Shown here in pieces: positions 5,263-12,897 of a stretch of 18,762 nt of DNA. The stretch lies in the NCBI GenBank assembly GCA_023411405.1, contig JAEYOU010000538.1, positions 1-18,762 on the forward strand. The letters are read 5' to 3'. Source of the stretch: Pseudomonadota bacterium (GTDB lineage Bacteria > Myxococcota > Myxococcia > Myxococcales > Anaeromyxobacteraceae). A program made the position numbers and the translations under genes. How positions within the stretch are numbered: the first letter of the stretch is position 1; each line of letters opens with the position of its first letter. The notes beneath the pieces are model-generated. The model was not told the origin of the DNA. It saw only the letters and a program-made list of their open reading frames with translations, and searched no databases.

Positions 5263-7701
5263 TCACGGCTGGATCCGGAACCGCTGGCTCGCCTGACCGT
5301 TGCACGTCGCCAGGACGACGTCGGCGCCGTTCGCGGTGCTGCTGCGGGAGACGTACATGCACCGGTTGGTACTGCTCTGCGGCCGGAGCTCGTACACGCC
5401 GGTGGAGACGGCGCGGATGAGCCAGCGCTGGCCCGCGGAGCCGTTGCAGGTGGACTGGATCACGTCGGAGCCTCCCCAGCCGTTCTGCACGGCGAGGCAC
5501 CTCGTCGTGGCGTGCGACGGACGCAGCTCGTAGATCCCGCTCCCCTGGTGCGTGAGCTGCCACCGCTGGTTCGCGCCACCGTGGCAGGTCCACTGGAACA
5601 CGTCCGCGCCGCTGGCGGTCGAGGCGCCGGAGACGTCCACGCACCGGGGCGAGAGCGTGCTGGGGATGTGGGTCGGCAGGAGGCTGTAGGTGCCGTCCGC
5701 GATCGGCCCCCCGCCGGTCCCCCCCGTGTACGTGGCCGTGTACGTGGTGGCCGTCGCCGGGATCACGATCTCGTGCGTGGCCGCGCCGCCGTCGGACCAG
5801 GAGCCGAACGTGTACTGCGTGCCGTTCGACGTCTGCGGCGAGGGCGCGCCGATCGCGCGGATCATCCCGACCACGTTCGGGACCGTCACCGGCGCGGTCA
5901 CCGGCGTCCCGTCGAGGAGGAGCTGCAGGCCGGCGGGGTTGGTCTGCAAGGTCACGTTGGCGACGCGGGGGACGAGGTCTCGGGTGACCGTGTGCGTCAG
6001 CCCGGAGGAGTCCCGCACCGTGAGGTGGAGCCGGTAGAACACGTTCGTCGCCACCTCGCCCCGGTCCGGGATGGTGACGGAGCCGCTCGTGACGCCGCTC
6101 GTCGGGCCGTAGAACGGGTGCGTGTGAGTGTCGTGGTGGAACACGATCTCCCACGTGAACGCGCTCGGCGGAAGCGCGCCGTCCTGGGGATCGGTGCCGG
6201 TGCCGGAGAAGCTGACGGTCGTCCCCGCGGCGTAGGTCGCGCCCGCCGCCGGCGTGGTGATGCTCGCGGTGGGAGCGCTCCCCCCCACGGTGAGCGTGGC
6301 GGCGTTGCTCGTCGCGGTGCCCGCGGCGTTCGTCACCACCGCCCGGAACGTGGCGCCGTCGTCGGCGGACGTGGCCGTGAACGACAGGGTCGGACCGGTC
6401 GCGCCGGCGATGTTCGTCGTCCCGCGCTGCCACTGGTAGCTGAGCGGCGGGGTGCCGGTCGCGACGACGGTGAACGTGGCTTGCTGGCCCGCCGCGACGG
6501 TGACGCTCACCGGGTGCTGCGTGACGACGGGCGCCTCGGCCTGCTGGCCGTACCGGACGCGGTGCACCTGTCCGGCCGGCGAGCCGCCCCGCTGCAGGTA
6601 CCAGAGCGACCCGTCGCCCGCGACCCTCAGGTCGACGGGAGCTCCGAGCCCGGTCGCGAAGCCCGACGCCGTCCCGGTCGCGGGGTCGAAGACGCGGATC
6701 CAGTTGCTGCAGTAGTCAGCGAAGAAGTACTTGCCGAGGTAGGTGCCGGGGAACTGGACCGTGGCCGGGTCGTAGAACGCGCCGCCGGTGATCGCGCAGC
6801 CGGTCGTCGTCCCCGAGCCGTGCTGGTATGCGAAGATCGGTCCGCGGACGCCCGCCTGCGTGGTGGGGCCCTCCGTCGTGGGCCACCCGTAGTTCGAGCC
6901 GGCGATCCCGTCGTTGATCTCCTCCCAGGTCAACTCGCCCACGTCGTTGATGAACATCCGACCGGTGCCCGGCTGGAAGGCGAACGTGAACGGGTTGCGC
7001 AGGCCGATGGCCCAGATGGCGTCGTTCACGCCGCTCGCCTGGGCGACGAACGGGTTGTCCGCCGGGATCGTCCCGTCCGCGTTGATGCGCAGCATCTTGC
7101 CGAGCAGGTTCTCGAGCGTCTGCGCGTTGGCGCGGTTGGCGTTCTCGCCCACCGCGATGTAGAGCTTGCCGTCCGGGCCGAAGTGCATGGCGCCGCCGTT
7201 GTGGTTCGTGGCGCTGCTCAGCGGGTCGAGCTCGAGCAGGATGGTCTCGCTGCCCGCCTCGGCGACGTTCGGGTTTGTCGCGCTCGCGGTGAACCGGCTC
7301 ACCCGGTTGTGGATCGTCGGGGTCGTCGCCGTGTAGTACACGTACACGTACCGGTTGGCGGCGAAGCCCGGATCGAACGCGATGCCGAGGAGGCCGCGCT
7401 CGCCCACGGAGCTCACGGTCAAGGTCAGGAACGGCGTCGGCAGCAGCTGGCGCGGGTTGCCGTTCGAGATCACCCGCAGCTGCCCGTTCTGCTGCGACAC
7501 GAACAGCCGGCCATCGGGCGCGAACGCCATCGCCGTCGGGCTCGGGATGCCCGACGCCACCAGCTCGTCGATGAAGCCCGTGGGGACGGCAGCGGCGGTC
7601 TCTTCGAGCTGCTCCGGCCCCTCGCCGTGGCCGCAGCCCGCCGAGACGAGGAGCGCCAAGGCGGCGAGCGCAGCGGTGATCGGTGATCGAGCTCGTGGCA
7701 T
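5263..7701 (-). CDS. secreted PQQ-dependent sugar dehydrogenase-like lipoprotein with Ig-like and ricin-lectin domains
   Basis: Predicted protein of 812 residues. A signal peptide with a lipobox-like end (LLVSAGC, Cys23) directs it to the envelope. Residues about 40-385 match the glucose/sorbosone dehydrogenase beta-propeller: TNHNGGAMHFGPDGKLYIA (about 165-183, His168 as the probable catalytic base), LRNPF (234-238) and EINDGIAGSNYGWP (about 261-274). An Ig-like domain follows (about 391-472), then a second beta-sandwich (about 477-580), then a PEGA-like or bacterial repeat segment (about 585-660). A ricin-type lectin domain ends the protein (about 670-812), with three QxW-like repeats at QRW 712-714, QRW 758-760 and QRF 806-808. 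Such tails usually bind polysaccharide, so the enzyme may oxidise sugars at a glycan surface. The ATG at 7701 has AAGGGAAGG four bases upstream. It appears to be transcribed alone. Confidence 0.92.
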   Translation of the reverse strand: MPRARSPITAALAALALLVSAGCGHGEGPEQLEETAAAVPTGFIDELVASGIPSPTAMAFAPDGRLFVSQQNGQLRVISNGNPRQLLPTPFLTLTVSSVGERGLLGIAFDPGFAANRYVYVYYTATTPTIHNRVSRFTASATNPNVAEAGSETILLELDPLSSATNHNGGAMHFGPDGKLYIAVGENANRANAQTLENLLGKMLRINADGTIPADNPFVAQASGVNDAIWAIGLRNPFTFAFQPGTGRMFINDVGELTWEEINDGIAGSNYGWPTTEGPTTQAGVRGPIFAYQHGSGTTTGCAITGGAFYDPATVQFPGTYLGKYFFADYCSNWIRVFDPATGTASGFATGLGAPVDLRVAGDGSLWYLQRGGSPAGQVHRVRYGQQAEAPVVTQHPVSVTVAAGQQATFTVVATGTPPLSYQWQRGTTNIAGATGPTLSFTATSADDGATFRAVVTNAAGTATSNAATLTVGGSAPTASITTPAAGATYAAGTTVSFSGTGTDPQDGALPPSAFTWEIVFHHDTHTHPFYGPTSGVTSGSVTIPDRGEVATNVFYRLHLTVRDSSGLTHTVTRDLVPRVANVTLQTNPAGLQLLLDGTPVTAPVTVPNVVGMIRAIGAPSPQTSNGTQYTFGSWSDGGAATHEIVIPATATTYTATYTGGTGGGPIADGTYSLLPTHIPSTLSPRCVDVSGASTASGADVFQWTCHGGANQRWQLTHQGSGIYELRPSHATTRCLAVQNGWGGSDVIQSTCNGSAGQRWLIRAVSTGVYELRPQSSTNRCMYVSRSSTANGADVVLATCNGQASQRFRIQP

Positions 7702-7769
7702 CGGACCTTCCCTTTCCTGGACGGGCGCCGTGGGCGCCTCGGTACCGGTCAGTGCAGCGGAGGTCCCAT

Positions 7770-7798
7770 CTGCTAAGCACGTTGCACTTTGAGTACAA
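7770..7798 (-). promoter_or_regulatory. candidate promoter of the sugar dehydrogenase gene
   Basis: On the minus strand TTGTAC (7798-7793) and TAGCAG (7775-7770) are 17 bp apart. The -10 match is only three of six, but the region is distinctly less GC-rich than its surroundings. The leader would be about 60 bases. The rest of the 7702-7921 gap shows nothing I can name. Confidence 0.3.
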
Positions 7799-7921
7799 GC
7801 GACGGAAAGGGCGCTCGCCGCCCGGAGCGGGCGGTCCCGTCGAGCCGACACCCAGGCGAGCCTCCGGGTGGGTGCATGTGGAGTGAACGAGCGTTTTCTC
7901 GAGGCAGGGCGCGCGCGCTCC

Positions 7922-8362
7922 TCAGCGGCCGCGCTCCTCGAACACGCGCCGGAGCAGCAGCACCCCCACGGCGGCGGGCGCGCCGAGCCACAGGAGCTTC
8001 CGCGTGCGGCGGCCCCATGACTGCACGCGGTCGCCGAAGAGGAGCAGCATCCAGTGGGTGGTCGCGTGGTCCGGGAGCCGGTACGCGAGCCGCTTGACGA
8101 GGCCCGAGACGCCGCGCAGCGGGACCGCCGTGCTGTAGACCGGCGGCGTCGTCTTGCCGGGCCGGCCGTGCGTCGGCGTGTTGGGTCTGGCGGACATCCG
8201 TGCGAGCTGTGGGCGCGCGTTGGGCCACGGCGCGGGCGGGCGCTCCTTCGGGTAGCCCGGGCGGCGGCTCAGGTCCTGATCCACCGGCGGGAACGGCCGG
8301 CCGGAGGGGAGCGGCGCCTGGAGGGTCGTCGCCTGGGTCACGTCCGGATCCGAGGACATCAT
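7922..8362 (-). CDS. small hypothetical protein downstream of the zinc dehydrogenase
   Basis: Predicted protein of 146 residues. The first 75 residues are Pro/Arg-rich and probably disordered. A compact middle part (about 78-120) has the pattern YSTAVPLRGVSGLVKRLAYR followed by a TTHWMLLLFGDRVQSW stretch. A short hydrophobic segment at about 123-138 could be one membrane helix. AGGAG overlaps the stop codon of the preceding dehydrogenase gene, and the start lies 6 bp after that stop, so the two are almost certainly co-transcribed. Two ATG codons lie side by side; the second (8359) has the better spacing to AGGAG. No function can be assigned. From memory, similar small proteins occur near formaldehyde-type dehydrogenases, but this needs a search. 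Confidence 0.75.
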   Translation of the reverse strand: MMSSDPDVTQATTLQAPLPSGRPFPPVDQDLSRRPGYPKERPPAPWPNARPQLARMSARPNTPTHGRPGKTTPPVYSTAVPLRGVSGLVKRLAYRLPDHATTHWMLLLFGDRVQSWGRRTRKLLWLGAPAAVGVLLLRRVFEERGR

Positions 8363-8368
8363 TCGCTC

Positions 8369-9523
8369 CTAGTGAATCGTCGTGCCGTGGGGGAGGATGG
8401 CGACCTTGATGCAGCCGTCCTTCTTCTGGGCGAACATGTGGTAGGCGTCCGGCGCGTCCTCGAGCCCCACGCGGTGCGTGAACACCGCGTCGGCGTCCAT
8501 GCGGCCCGCGCGGATGTGCTCGATGAGGCGCGGCAGGTAGCGCTTCACCGGGCACTGCCCGGTCCGGATCGTCTGCTGCTTGTTCATCGCAGTGCCGAAG
8601 TCGAACGCGGCGTACGGCGGGCCGTACACGCCCACGACCGAGAGCGTCCCGCCCTTGCGCGTCCCGTGCACGCACCAGTTGAACGCGACCGTCGAGCCGG
8701 CCTGCATCTTCCCGTACACGCCGATGGCCCGCTGCGCGGCCGAGCCCGCGGCCTCGCAGCCGACGGCGTCGACGGAGGCGTCCGCGCCCCGCCCCTCGGT
8801 CATGCCCTTGATGGTCGAGATGATGTCCACCTCGCGGAAGTTCAGGGTCTCGACGCCGGCCCACCGGCGGGCGAAGTCGAGCCGGTAGTCGACCTGATCG
8901 ACCGCGATCACCCGGCCCGCGCCCATGAGCCAGGCGGAGCGCATCGCGAAGAGGCCCACCGGCCCGGCGCCGTACACGACCACGGTCTCGCCGCCGCGCA
9001 GGTCGCACATCTCCGCCGCGTAGTACCCGGTGGCGAGCGCGTCGGTGAGCGGGAGCGCCTGGAGGTCGGTGAGATCCTCCGGGATCCGCTCCGCGTCGAC
9101 GGCGAGGAACGGCGCGCGCACGTACTCTGCCTGGCCACCGTCGTAGCCGCCGGTGAGGTGGCCATACCCGTAGACGCCGCAGGCGGCGTCGCTCGCCGGG
9201 TTTGTGTTCTCGCAGCTCGAGGTCATGCCGCGCTGACAGTAGAAGCAGGTGCCGCAGAAGATCGGGAACGGCAGGAGCACCCGGTCCCCGACCGAGAGGC
9301 CGGTCGCCTCCGGCCCGAGCTCCTCCACGACCCCGACGATCTCGTGGCCGAAGGTGGTGCCGATGCGCGTGTCGGGGACGAGGCCGTGGAGCAGGTGCAG
9401 GTCCGAGCCGCAGATCGCCGCCGCGGTCACGCGGACGATGCCGTCCTGCGGGTGCTCGATCCGGGGGTCGCGCTTGGTCCGCACCTTGACCCGGTACGGC
9501 CCGTCGTACGTGAGGGCTCTCAT
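8369..9523 (-). CDS. zinc-dependent alcohol dehydrogenase, formaldehyde dehydrogenase-like
   Basis: Predicted cytoplasmic enzyme of 384 residues in the medium-chain dehydrogenase/reductase superfamily. Catalytic zinc ligands are Cys38 (AAAICGSD) and His60-Glu61 (FGHEIVG). The four structural zinc cysteines are all present at 90, 93, 96 and 104. The nucleotide-binding motif GAGPVG lies at 185-190, and Asp209 at the end of the second Rossmann strand favours NAD over NADP. Length and the long segment around 105-135 resemble the glutathione-independent formaldehyde dehydrogenase/threonine dehydrogenase-like group; the exact substrate is uncertain. It is followed after 6 bp by the small hypothetical protein and preceded at 123 bp by the beta-glucosidase gene in the same direction, with a possible terminator between. 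No strong Shine-Dalgarno sequence precedes the ATG. Confidence 0.93.
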   Translation of the reverse strand: MRALTYDGPYRVKVRTKRDPRIEHPQDGIVRVTAAAICGSDLHLLHGLVPDTRIGTTFGHEIVGVVEELGPEATGLSVGDRVLLPFPIFCGTCFYCQRGMTSSCENTNPASDAACGVYGYGHLTGGYDGGQAEYVRAPFLAVDAERIPEDLTDLQALPLTDALATGYYAAEMCDLRGGETVVVYGAGPVGLFAMRSAWLMGAGRVIAVDQVDYRLDFARRWAGVETLNFREVDIISTIKGMTEGRGADASVDAVGCEAAGSAAQRAIGVYGKMQAGSTVAFNWCVHGTRKGGTLSVVGVYGPPYAAFDFGTAMNKQQTIRTGQCPVKRYLPRLIEHIRAGRMDADAVFTHRVGLEDAPDAYHMFAQKKDGCIKVAILPHGTTIH

Positions 9524-9577
9524 GCCGCGAAGGTGATCACGCCCCCCGCGGCACCGCTCGCCCGGGCGCTCCCCGAT

Positions 9578-9622
9578 CGCCGGCCGCGCTGCCCGCAGGA
9601 CGCCGCGTCGCAGCGGCCGGCG
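9578..9622 (-). terminator. terminator-like hairpin after the beta-glucosidase gene
   Basis: CGCCGGCCGC (9578-9587) and GCGGCCGGCG (9613-9622) are perfect 10-base inverted copies around a 25-base loop, and shorter alternative pairings (GCTGC/GCAGC) lie inside. On the minus strand the hairpin starts about 24 bases after the glucosidase stop. No T-tract follows. It may separate the glucosidase and dehydrogenase transcripts. Confidence 0.35.
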
Positions 9623-9646
9623 GAGGGTGGCAGTGGCTCGGAGAGG

Positions 9647-11017
9647 CTACCGCTCGAACAGCCTCGCCCCCCTCGACCGGATCACGTCCCGGTAGAAGGA
9701 CGCCGAGTCCTTGGGGATCCGCTCCTGGGTCTCGTAGTCCACGTAGAAGAGGCCGAAGCGGTGCTTGTAGCCGTAGCCCCACTCGAAGTTGTCCATGAGC
9801 GACCACTGGAAGTAGCCGGCGATCCGCACGCCGTCCTGGATCGCGCGGTGGACCTGCAGCAGGTGGCGTTGCAGGTAGTCGATGCGGGACGGATCGTGCA
9901 CCTTGCCGTCGAGCGACGGCCAGTCGCGGACCGCGATCCCGTTCTCGGTGATGTAGACCGGGAGTCCGTACCGCTCGTGGAGCAGGCGCGGCGTCCAGTA
10001 GGCGATCTCGGGGACCACGTCCCAGTCGAAGGCGGTGATCGGGTTCCCGGTCGGGAACGGGACCAGCTCCGGCACGCCGTCCTTGCCCGCGCGCACCGGG
10101 AAGCCGAAGTACATGTTGATGCCGACGAAGTCGGTCGGCTGGGCGATGGTCGCGAGGTCGGCCTCGAACCCGCGCGGGAGCGCCCTGGCCCAGTCGCGCA
10201 GCATGTCGTCCGGGTAGCGGCCACGGAGCATCGGATCGAACCAGCTCGTGATCGACCAGGGGTTCTCGCCCGACGCCTGGAGCGCCAGCGTCCGCGTGGC
10301 CTCGACGTCCGCCGGCGACGATGTCGCCGGCACGTGGTGCGTCACGACGAGCGCGCTCCCGACGCGGGCGCGCGGGGCGGCCGCGCGGATCGCCTGCACC
10401 CCGAGCCCGTGCGCGCGGAGGACGTGGTGCATCGCGCGCAGGTAGTCGCCGTACGCGAGCTCGAGCCCCGGCGCGTGCCGGCCTTCGAGGTGGCCCACCG
10501 CGGTGAACACCTGCGGCTCGTTGAACGTCATCCACCCCGCGACGCGGTCGCCGAGCTTGGCGGCCACGACGCGCGCGTACTCCGCGAACCACTCCCCGAT
10601 CTCGCGGTTGAGCCACCCCCCGCGCCGCTGGAGCGCGAGCGGCAGGTCCCAGTGGTAGAGCGTGAGCCAGGGGGCGATCCCGGCACGCAGGAGCTCGTCC
10701 ACCAGCCGATCGTAGAAGTCGAGCCCCTTCGGGTTGACCGCGCCCGTCCCCTCGGGCAGTACCCGCGGCCAGGAGACGCTGAACCGGTACGCCTGGAGGT
10801 CGATGCTCTTCATGAGCGCGACGTCACCGGCGTACCGGTGATAGTGGTCGCAGGCGACCGCGCCCGACTGCCCTCGCCAGACGGCGTCGGCGCGCGCGCA
10901 GAAGTCGTCCCAGATCGAGGGACCCTTGCCGTCCTCGAGGGCGGCGCCCTCCACCTGGTAGGCGGCCGTGGCGGCCCCCCACACGAAGTCCGAGGGGAAC
11001 GCCTTGGAGCTGGTCAT
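9647..11017 (-). CDS. glycoside hydrolase family 1 beta-glucosidase
   Basis: Predicted cytoplasmic enzyme of 456 residues, the normal GH1 length, which releases glucose (or a related sugar) from the non-reducing end of beta-linked disaccharides and short oligosaccharides. The family start FVWGAATAAYQVEGA (11-25) is intact. The acid/base Glu167 lies in TFNEP (164-168) and the nucleophile Glu358 in YITENG (355-360). WSLMDNFEWGYGYKHRFGL near the C-terminus provides the sugar-binding Trp and Glu residues. There is no signal peptide, so substrates must be imported first. The ATG was chosen from the family N-terminus; its ribosome binding site is weak. The gene lies 66 bp after the SRPBCC gene on the same strand. 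Preference between glucoside, galactoside and fucoside cannot be told by eye. Confidence 0.96.
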   Translation of the reverse strand: MTSSKAFPSDFVWGAATAAYQVEGAALEDGKGPSIWDDFCARADAVWRGQSGAVACDHYHRYAGDVALMKSIDLQAYRFSVSWPRVLPEGTGAVNPKGLDFYDRLVDELLRAGIAPWLTLYHWDLPLALQRRGGWLNREIGEWFAEYARVVAAKLGDRVAGWMTFNEPQVFTAVGHLEGRHAPGLELAYGDYLRAMHHVLRAHGLGVQAIRAAAPRARVGSALVVTHHVPATSSPADVEATRTLALQASGENPWSITSWFDPMLRGRYPDDMLRDWARALPRGFEADLATIAQPTDFVGINMYFGFPVRAGKDGVPELVPFPTGNPITAFDWDVVPEIAYWTPRLLHERYGLPVYITENGIAVRDWPSLDGKVHDPSRIDYLQRHLLQVHRAIQDGVRIAGYFQWSLMDNFEWGYGYKHRFGLFYVDYETQERIPKDSASFYRDVIRSRGARLFER

Positions 11018-11083
11018 GGCCTGATCTTACCAGGAGGAGGCTCGCCTCGCGCTGCGCGTCGAGCGGCGCCTCGGGCCACGCCG

Positions 11084-11551
11084 CTACACACCGGGCTGGT
11101 TGGGGTGGATCTCGCCTCGCCAGGCGCCGGTCTCGGCGCCGCGCTCCTCGATGAACTTCTTGAACCGCTCGAGGTCGCCCTCGACGCGCCGGGAGAGGAA
11201 CCCGAGGGCGTCGCCGACCTTCTCGATGAACCCCTCGGGCTCGTACTCGAGCGCCAGCGTGACGCTGGTGCGATCCGCGTCCATGGCGGTGAACGTGACC
11301 ACGCCCCGGTTCACCGATCCTCGAGTGTGGCGCCAGGCGATCTGCTGATCGGGCACCTGGTGCACGATCTCCGCCTCCCACTCCTCGCGCTTGCCGGCCA
11401 CGTTGGCGCACCAGCGCAGGTGCTTGTCGTCGAGCTGCTGGACCTCCTCGACGCCCTCCATGAACCGCGGGAACTCCTCGAACTGCGTCCACTGGTCGTA
11501 GACCACCCGCAGGGGCCGATCCACGTGGATGCTCTTCTCGATCCGCTCCAT
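11084..11551 (-). CDS. SRPBCC family (polyketide cyclase/dehydrase-like) protein
   Basis: Predicted soluble protein of 155 residues with a START/Bet v1-type helix-grip fold. It opens with IEKSIHVDRPLRVVYDQW, continues with the FEEFPRFMEGV helix typical of the coenzyme Q-binding/cyclase-dehydrase group, and ends with a long amphipathic helix (about 120-137, RRVEGDLERFKKFIEERG). Such proteins bind hydrophobic ligands in an internal cavity; this subgroup is common in actinobacteria and myxobacteria, often annotated only as SRPBCC, and has no fixed function. The ATG at 11551 is preceded by GGGAGGCGGAC, a good ribosome binding site; a longer in-frame extension upstream has none. It may be first of a minus-strand unit that includes the beta-glucosidase. 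Confidence 0.9.
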   Translation of the reverse strand: MERIEKSIHVDRPLRVVYDQWTQFEEFPRFMEGVEEVQQLDDKHLRWCANVAGKREEWEAEIVHQVPDQQIAWRHTRGSVNRGVVTFTAMDADRTSVTLALEYEPEGFIEKVGDALGFLSRRVEGDLERFKKFIEERGAETGAWRGEIHPNQPGV

Positions 11552-11883
11552 GTCCGCCTCCCCGGCCAGCCGGGCGCGAGATGCACCCGGCGTCCGCCCG
11601 GCACCCGCGACGGGTCCCCGGGCCTCGGCCACATCGGAACGGTTGGCACGCGGCGACGGGCACGCAGGGCATCCCGACTCCGTAGGGACCGGGGAGGAGG
11701 GCGTCGGCTCCGTCCCCAGGCAGGGAGCGCAGCCCACGGGCAGGAGCCGTTCCGGCGGGCGTGTAGCTTGCGGGGGGAGGCAGGCGCAGCAGGTTCTCGG
11801 GAACGCACGAAGGACCGCCCGGAACGTCCACGCGGAGCGTCCGCGGAGCTCGAGGTGTGTCCGGCAGCAGGGGGGTACCGAGC
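11552..11883. other. 332-bp divergent intergenic region
   Basis: This gap lies between the SRPBCC gene (minus) and the DUF4142 gene (plus) and should hold promoters for both; I could not find a convincing -35/-10 pair for either. What is visible: a hairpin in the SRPBCC leader (11570-11590, 8-bp arms CCGGGTGC/GCGCCCGG on the minus strand with a U-G pair and a 5-base loop); a perfect palindrome CGCGGA-GCG-TCCGCG (11831-11845) 38 bp before the DUF4142 start; a near-perfect direct repeat GGAACGTCC/GGAGCGTCC (11821-11829 and 11834-11842); and GTTC-TCGG-GAAC at 11793-11804. No small gene with a credible ribosome binding site was found. Confidence 0.5.
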
Positions 11884-12822
11884 ATGGCATACGAGAGGCG
11901 AAGGATGCGCTTGTGGAGCGTCGGCGCAGGGCTGGCCCTGGCGGTCGCGCTCGTGGCGGGCGCCTGCGACAACGACGACGACGGGAACGGGAACGGGAAC
12001 GGGGGCGGCGGCGAGCCGACCGGCGGCGAGACGGGCAGCATGACGGACGCCCAGCTCGCCGGGATCCTCCAGACCGTGAACGCGGGGGAGATCCAGCAGG
12101 CTCAGCTGGCGCAGGAGCAGGCGACGAACCCGCTCGTGCAGTCGTACGCGGACATGATGTTTGCGGATCACACGTTCTCGAACCAGAGCCTGGCGCTCTC
12201 CGGCGTGACGCCGGAGACCACCCCCGAGAGCCAGCAGCTCGAGGCGATGGCGGCGGCGACCCTCACCGCGCTGGAAGGGTTGAGCGGCGACGACCTCGAC
12301 CGGGCGTACCTCCAGAGCCAGGTCGATGGACACCGCGCGACGCTGCAGATCCTCGAGGACGAGGTCGGGGACGTGGAGATCCCGACGGGCTCCGACGGCG
12401 GCTCCGGCCCGACGGGCCCGACGGGCCCAACCGGCGCGACGGGTGCAACGGGAGGCACCGGTACGGACGGCACGGGCACGGGCACGGGCACGGACACGGG
12501 GGACGACGGGACAGGCACCGGCGGCGTCACCGGCCCTACCGGCTCGACGGATGGCACCGGCACCACGACGGCGGGACTCACCCTGACGCTCCGTCAGCAG
12601 GCTGCGGTCGCGCGCGCGACCGTCCAGAACCACCTGGCGCACGCGCTGCACCTGCAGGCCCTCGTCGGCGCGCCGAGCGGACCGACAGGACCGACCGGGC
12701 CCACTGGACCGACCGGGCCCACTGGACCGACGGGCGGCACGGGCACGGACGACGGCACCGGGACCGACGACGGCGGCACGACCGGCGGCACCGGCGACGG
12801 GACGACGACGGGCGGGCTCTAG
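11884..12822 (+). CDS. DUF4142 lipoprotein interrupted by collagen-like Gly-Pro-Thr repeats
   Basis: Predicted protein of 312 residues. A signal peptide ends at VAGAC, where Cys28 would be lipidated; an acidic Asn/Asp/Gly linker follows (29-50). Residues about 53-165 form the main part of a DUF4142 helical bundle, with the FADHTFSN pattern near 93-100 and the second His in DGHRATLQILED (148-159). The sequence then changes abruptly to a Gly-every-third-residue stretch (about 172-229), rich in GPT, GAT and GTG triplets. A further helix (about 233-262, RQQAAVARATVQNHLAHALH) matches the last helix of DUF4142, so the domain is split by the insertion. A second collagen-like stretch (266 to the end) contains six GPT triplets in a row. 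The ATG at 11884 has AGGGGG eight bases upstream; ATG at 11905 is an alternative. Function is unknown; an envelope or surface role is inferred. Confidence 0.88.
   Translation: MAYERRRMRLWSVGAGLALAVALVAGACDNDDDGNGNGNGGGGEPTGGETGSMTDAQLAGILQTVNAGEIQQAQLAQEQATNPLVQSYADMMFADHTFSNQSLALSGVTPETTPESQQLEAMAAATLTALEGLSGDDLDRAYLQSQVDGHRATLQILEDEVGDVEIPTGSDGGSGPTGPTGPTGATGATGGTGTDGTGTGTGTDTGDDGTGTGGVTGPTGSTDGTGTTTAGLTLTLRQQAAVARATVQNHLAHALHLQALVGAPSGPTGPTGPTGPTGPTGPTGGTGTDDGTGTDDGGTTGGTGDGTTTGGL
11983..12000 (+). repeat. GGGAAC x3 tandem hexamer
   Basis: Three exact copies of GGGAAC encode the Gly-Asn linker just after the lipidation site of the DUF4142 protein. The unit is a multiple of three, so copy change would alter linker length without frameshift. 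Confidence 0.8.
12469..12492 (+). repeat. GGCACG x4 tandem hexamer
   Basis: Four exact copies of GGCACG encode Gly-Thr dipeptides in the first collagen-like stretch of the DUF4142 protein. A degenerate copy (GGACACG) follows. Confidence 0.8.
12688..12723 (+). repeat. 18-bp tandem repeat, two exact copies plus flanking partial copies
   Basis: The unit GGACCGACCGGGCCCACT occurs twice without mismatch, with 9-bp partial copies before (12679) and after (12724). Each unit encodes Gly-Pro-Thr-Gly-Pro-Thr of the C-terminal collagen-like tail. The identity at third positions points to recent duplication. Confidence 0.85.
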
Positions 12823-12827
12823 CCCAC

Positions 12828-12854
12828 CCTCTCGCAGCGCCGCACGACGAGAGG
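12828..12854 (+). terminator. hairpin after the DUF4142 gene
   Basis: CCTCTCG (12828-12834) and CGAGAGG (12848-12854) form a perfect 7-bp stem around a 13-base loop, starting 5 bp after the TAG stop. No T-tract follows, so termination here is likely only partial, and the SemiSWEET-like gene 43 bp further on may be read through. Confidence 0.4.
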
Positions 12855-12897
12855 TCGCCGGGACGGTCCGCATCCGCGGGACGGGCCCGGCGGCCTC

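Noticed and set aside
7702..7921. Possible small gene between the small hypothetical protein and the sugar dehydrogenase
   Set aside because: Open frames on both strands exist, but none has a ribosome binding site or protein-like composition; the region is better read as leader plus promoter.
11643..11660. TGGCACG, resembling half of a sigma-54 promoter
   Set aside because: The TTGCA half is not found at the required spacing, so it is not a sigma-54 site.
8054..12043. Open frame of over 1300 codons on the plus strand
   Set aside because: It runs antisense to four recognised minus-strand genes (zinc dehydrogenase, beta-glucosidase and others), with Arg/Ala/Val/Asp-biased composition typical of antisense shadow. 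No ribosome binding site or domain supports it.
12469..12800. Short-period repeats considered as a CRISPR-like or minisatellite array
   Set aside because: There are no spacers; the repeats are in frame and encode collagen-like triplets, so they are coding repeats.
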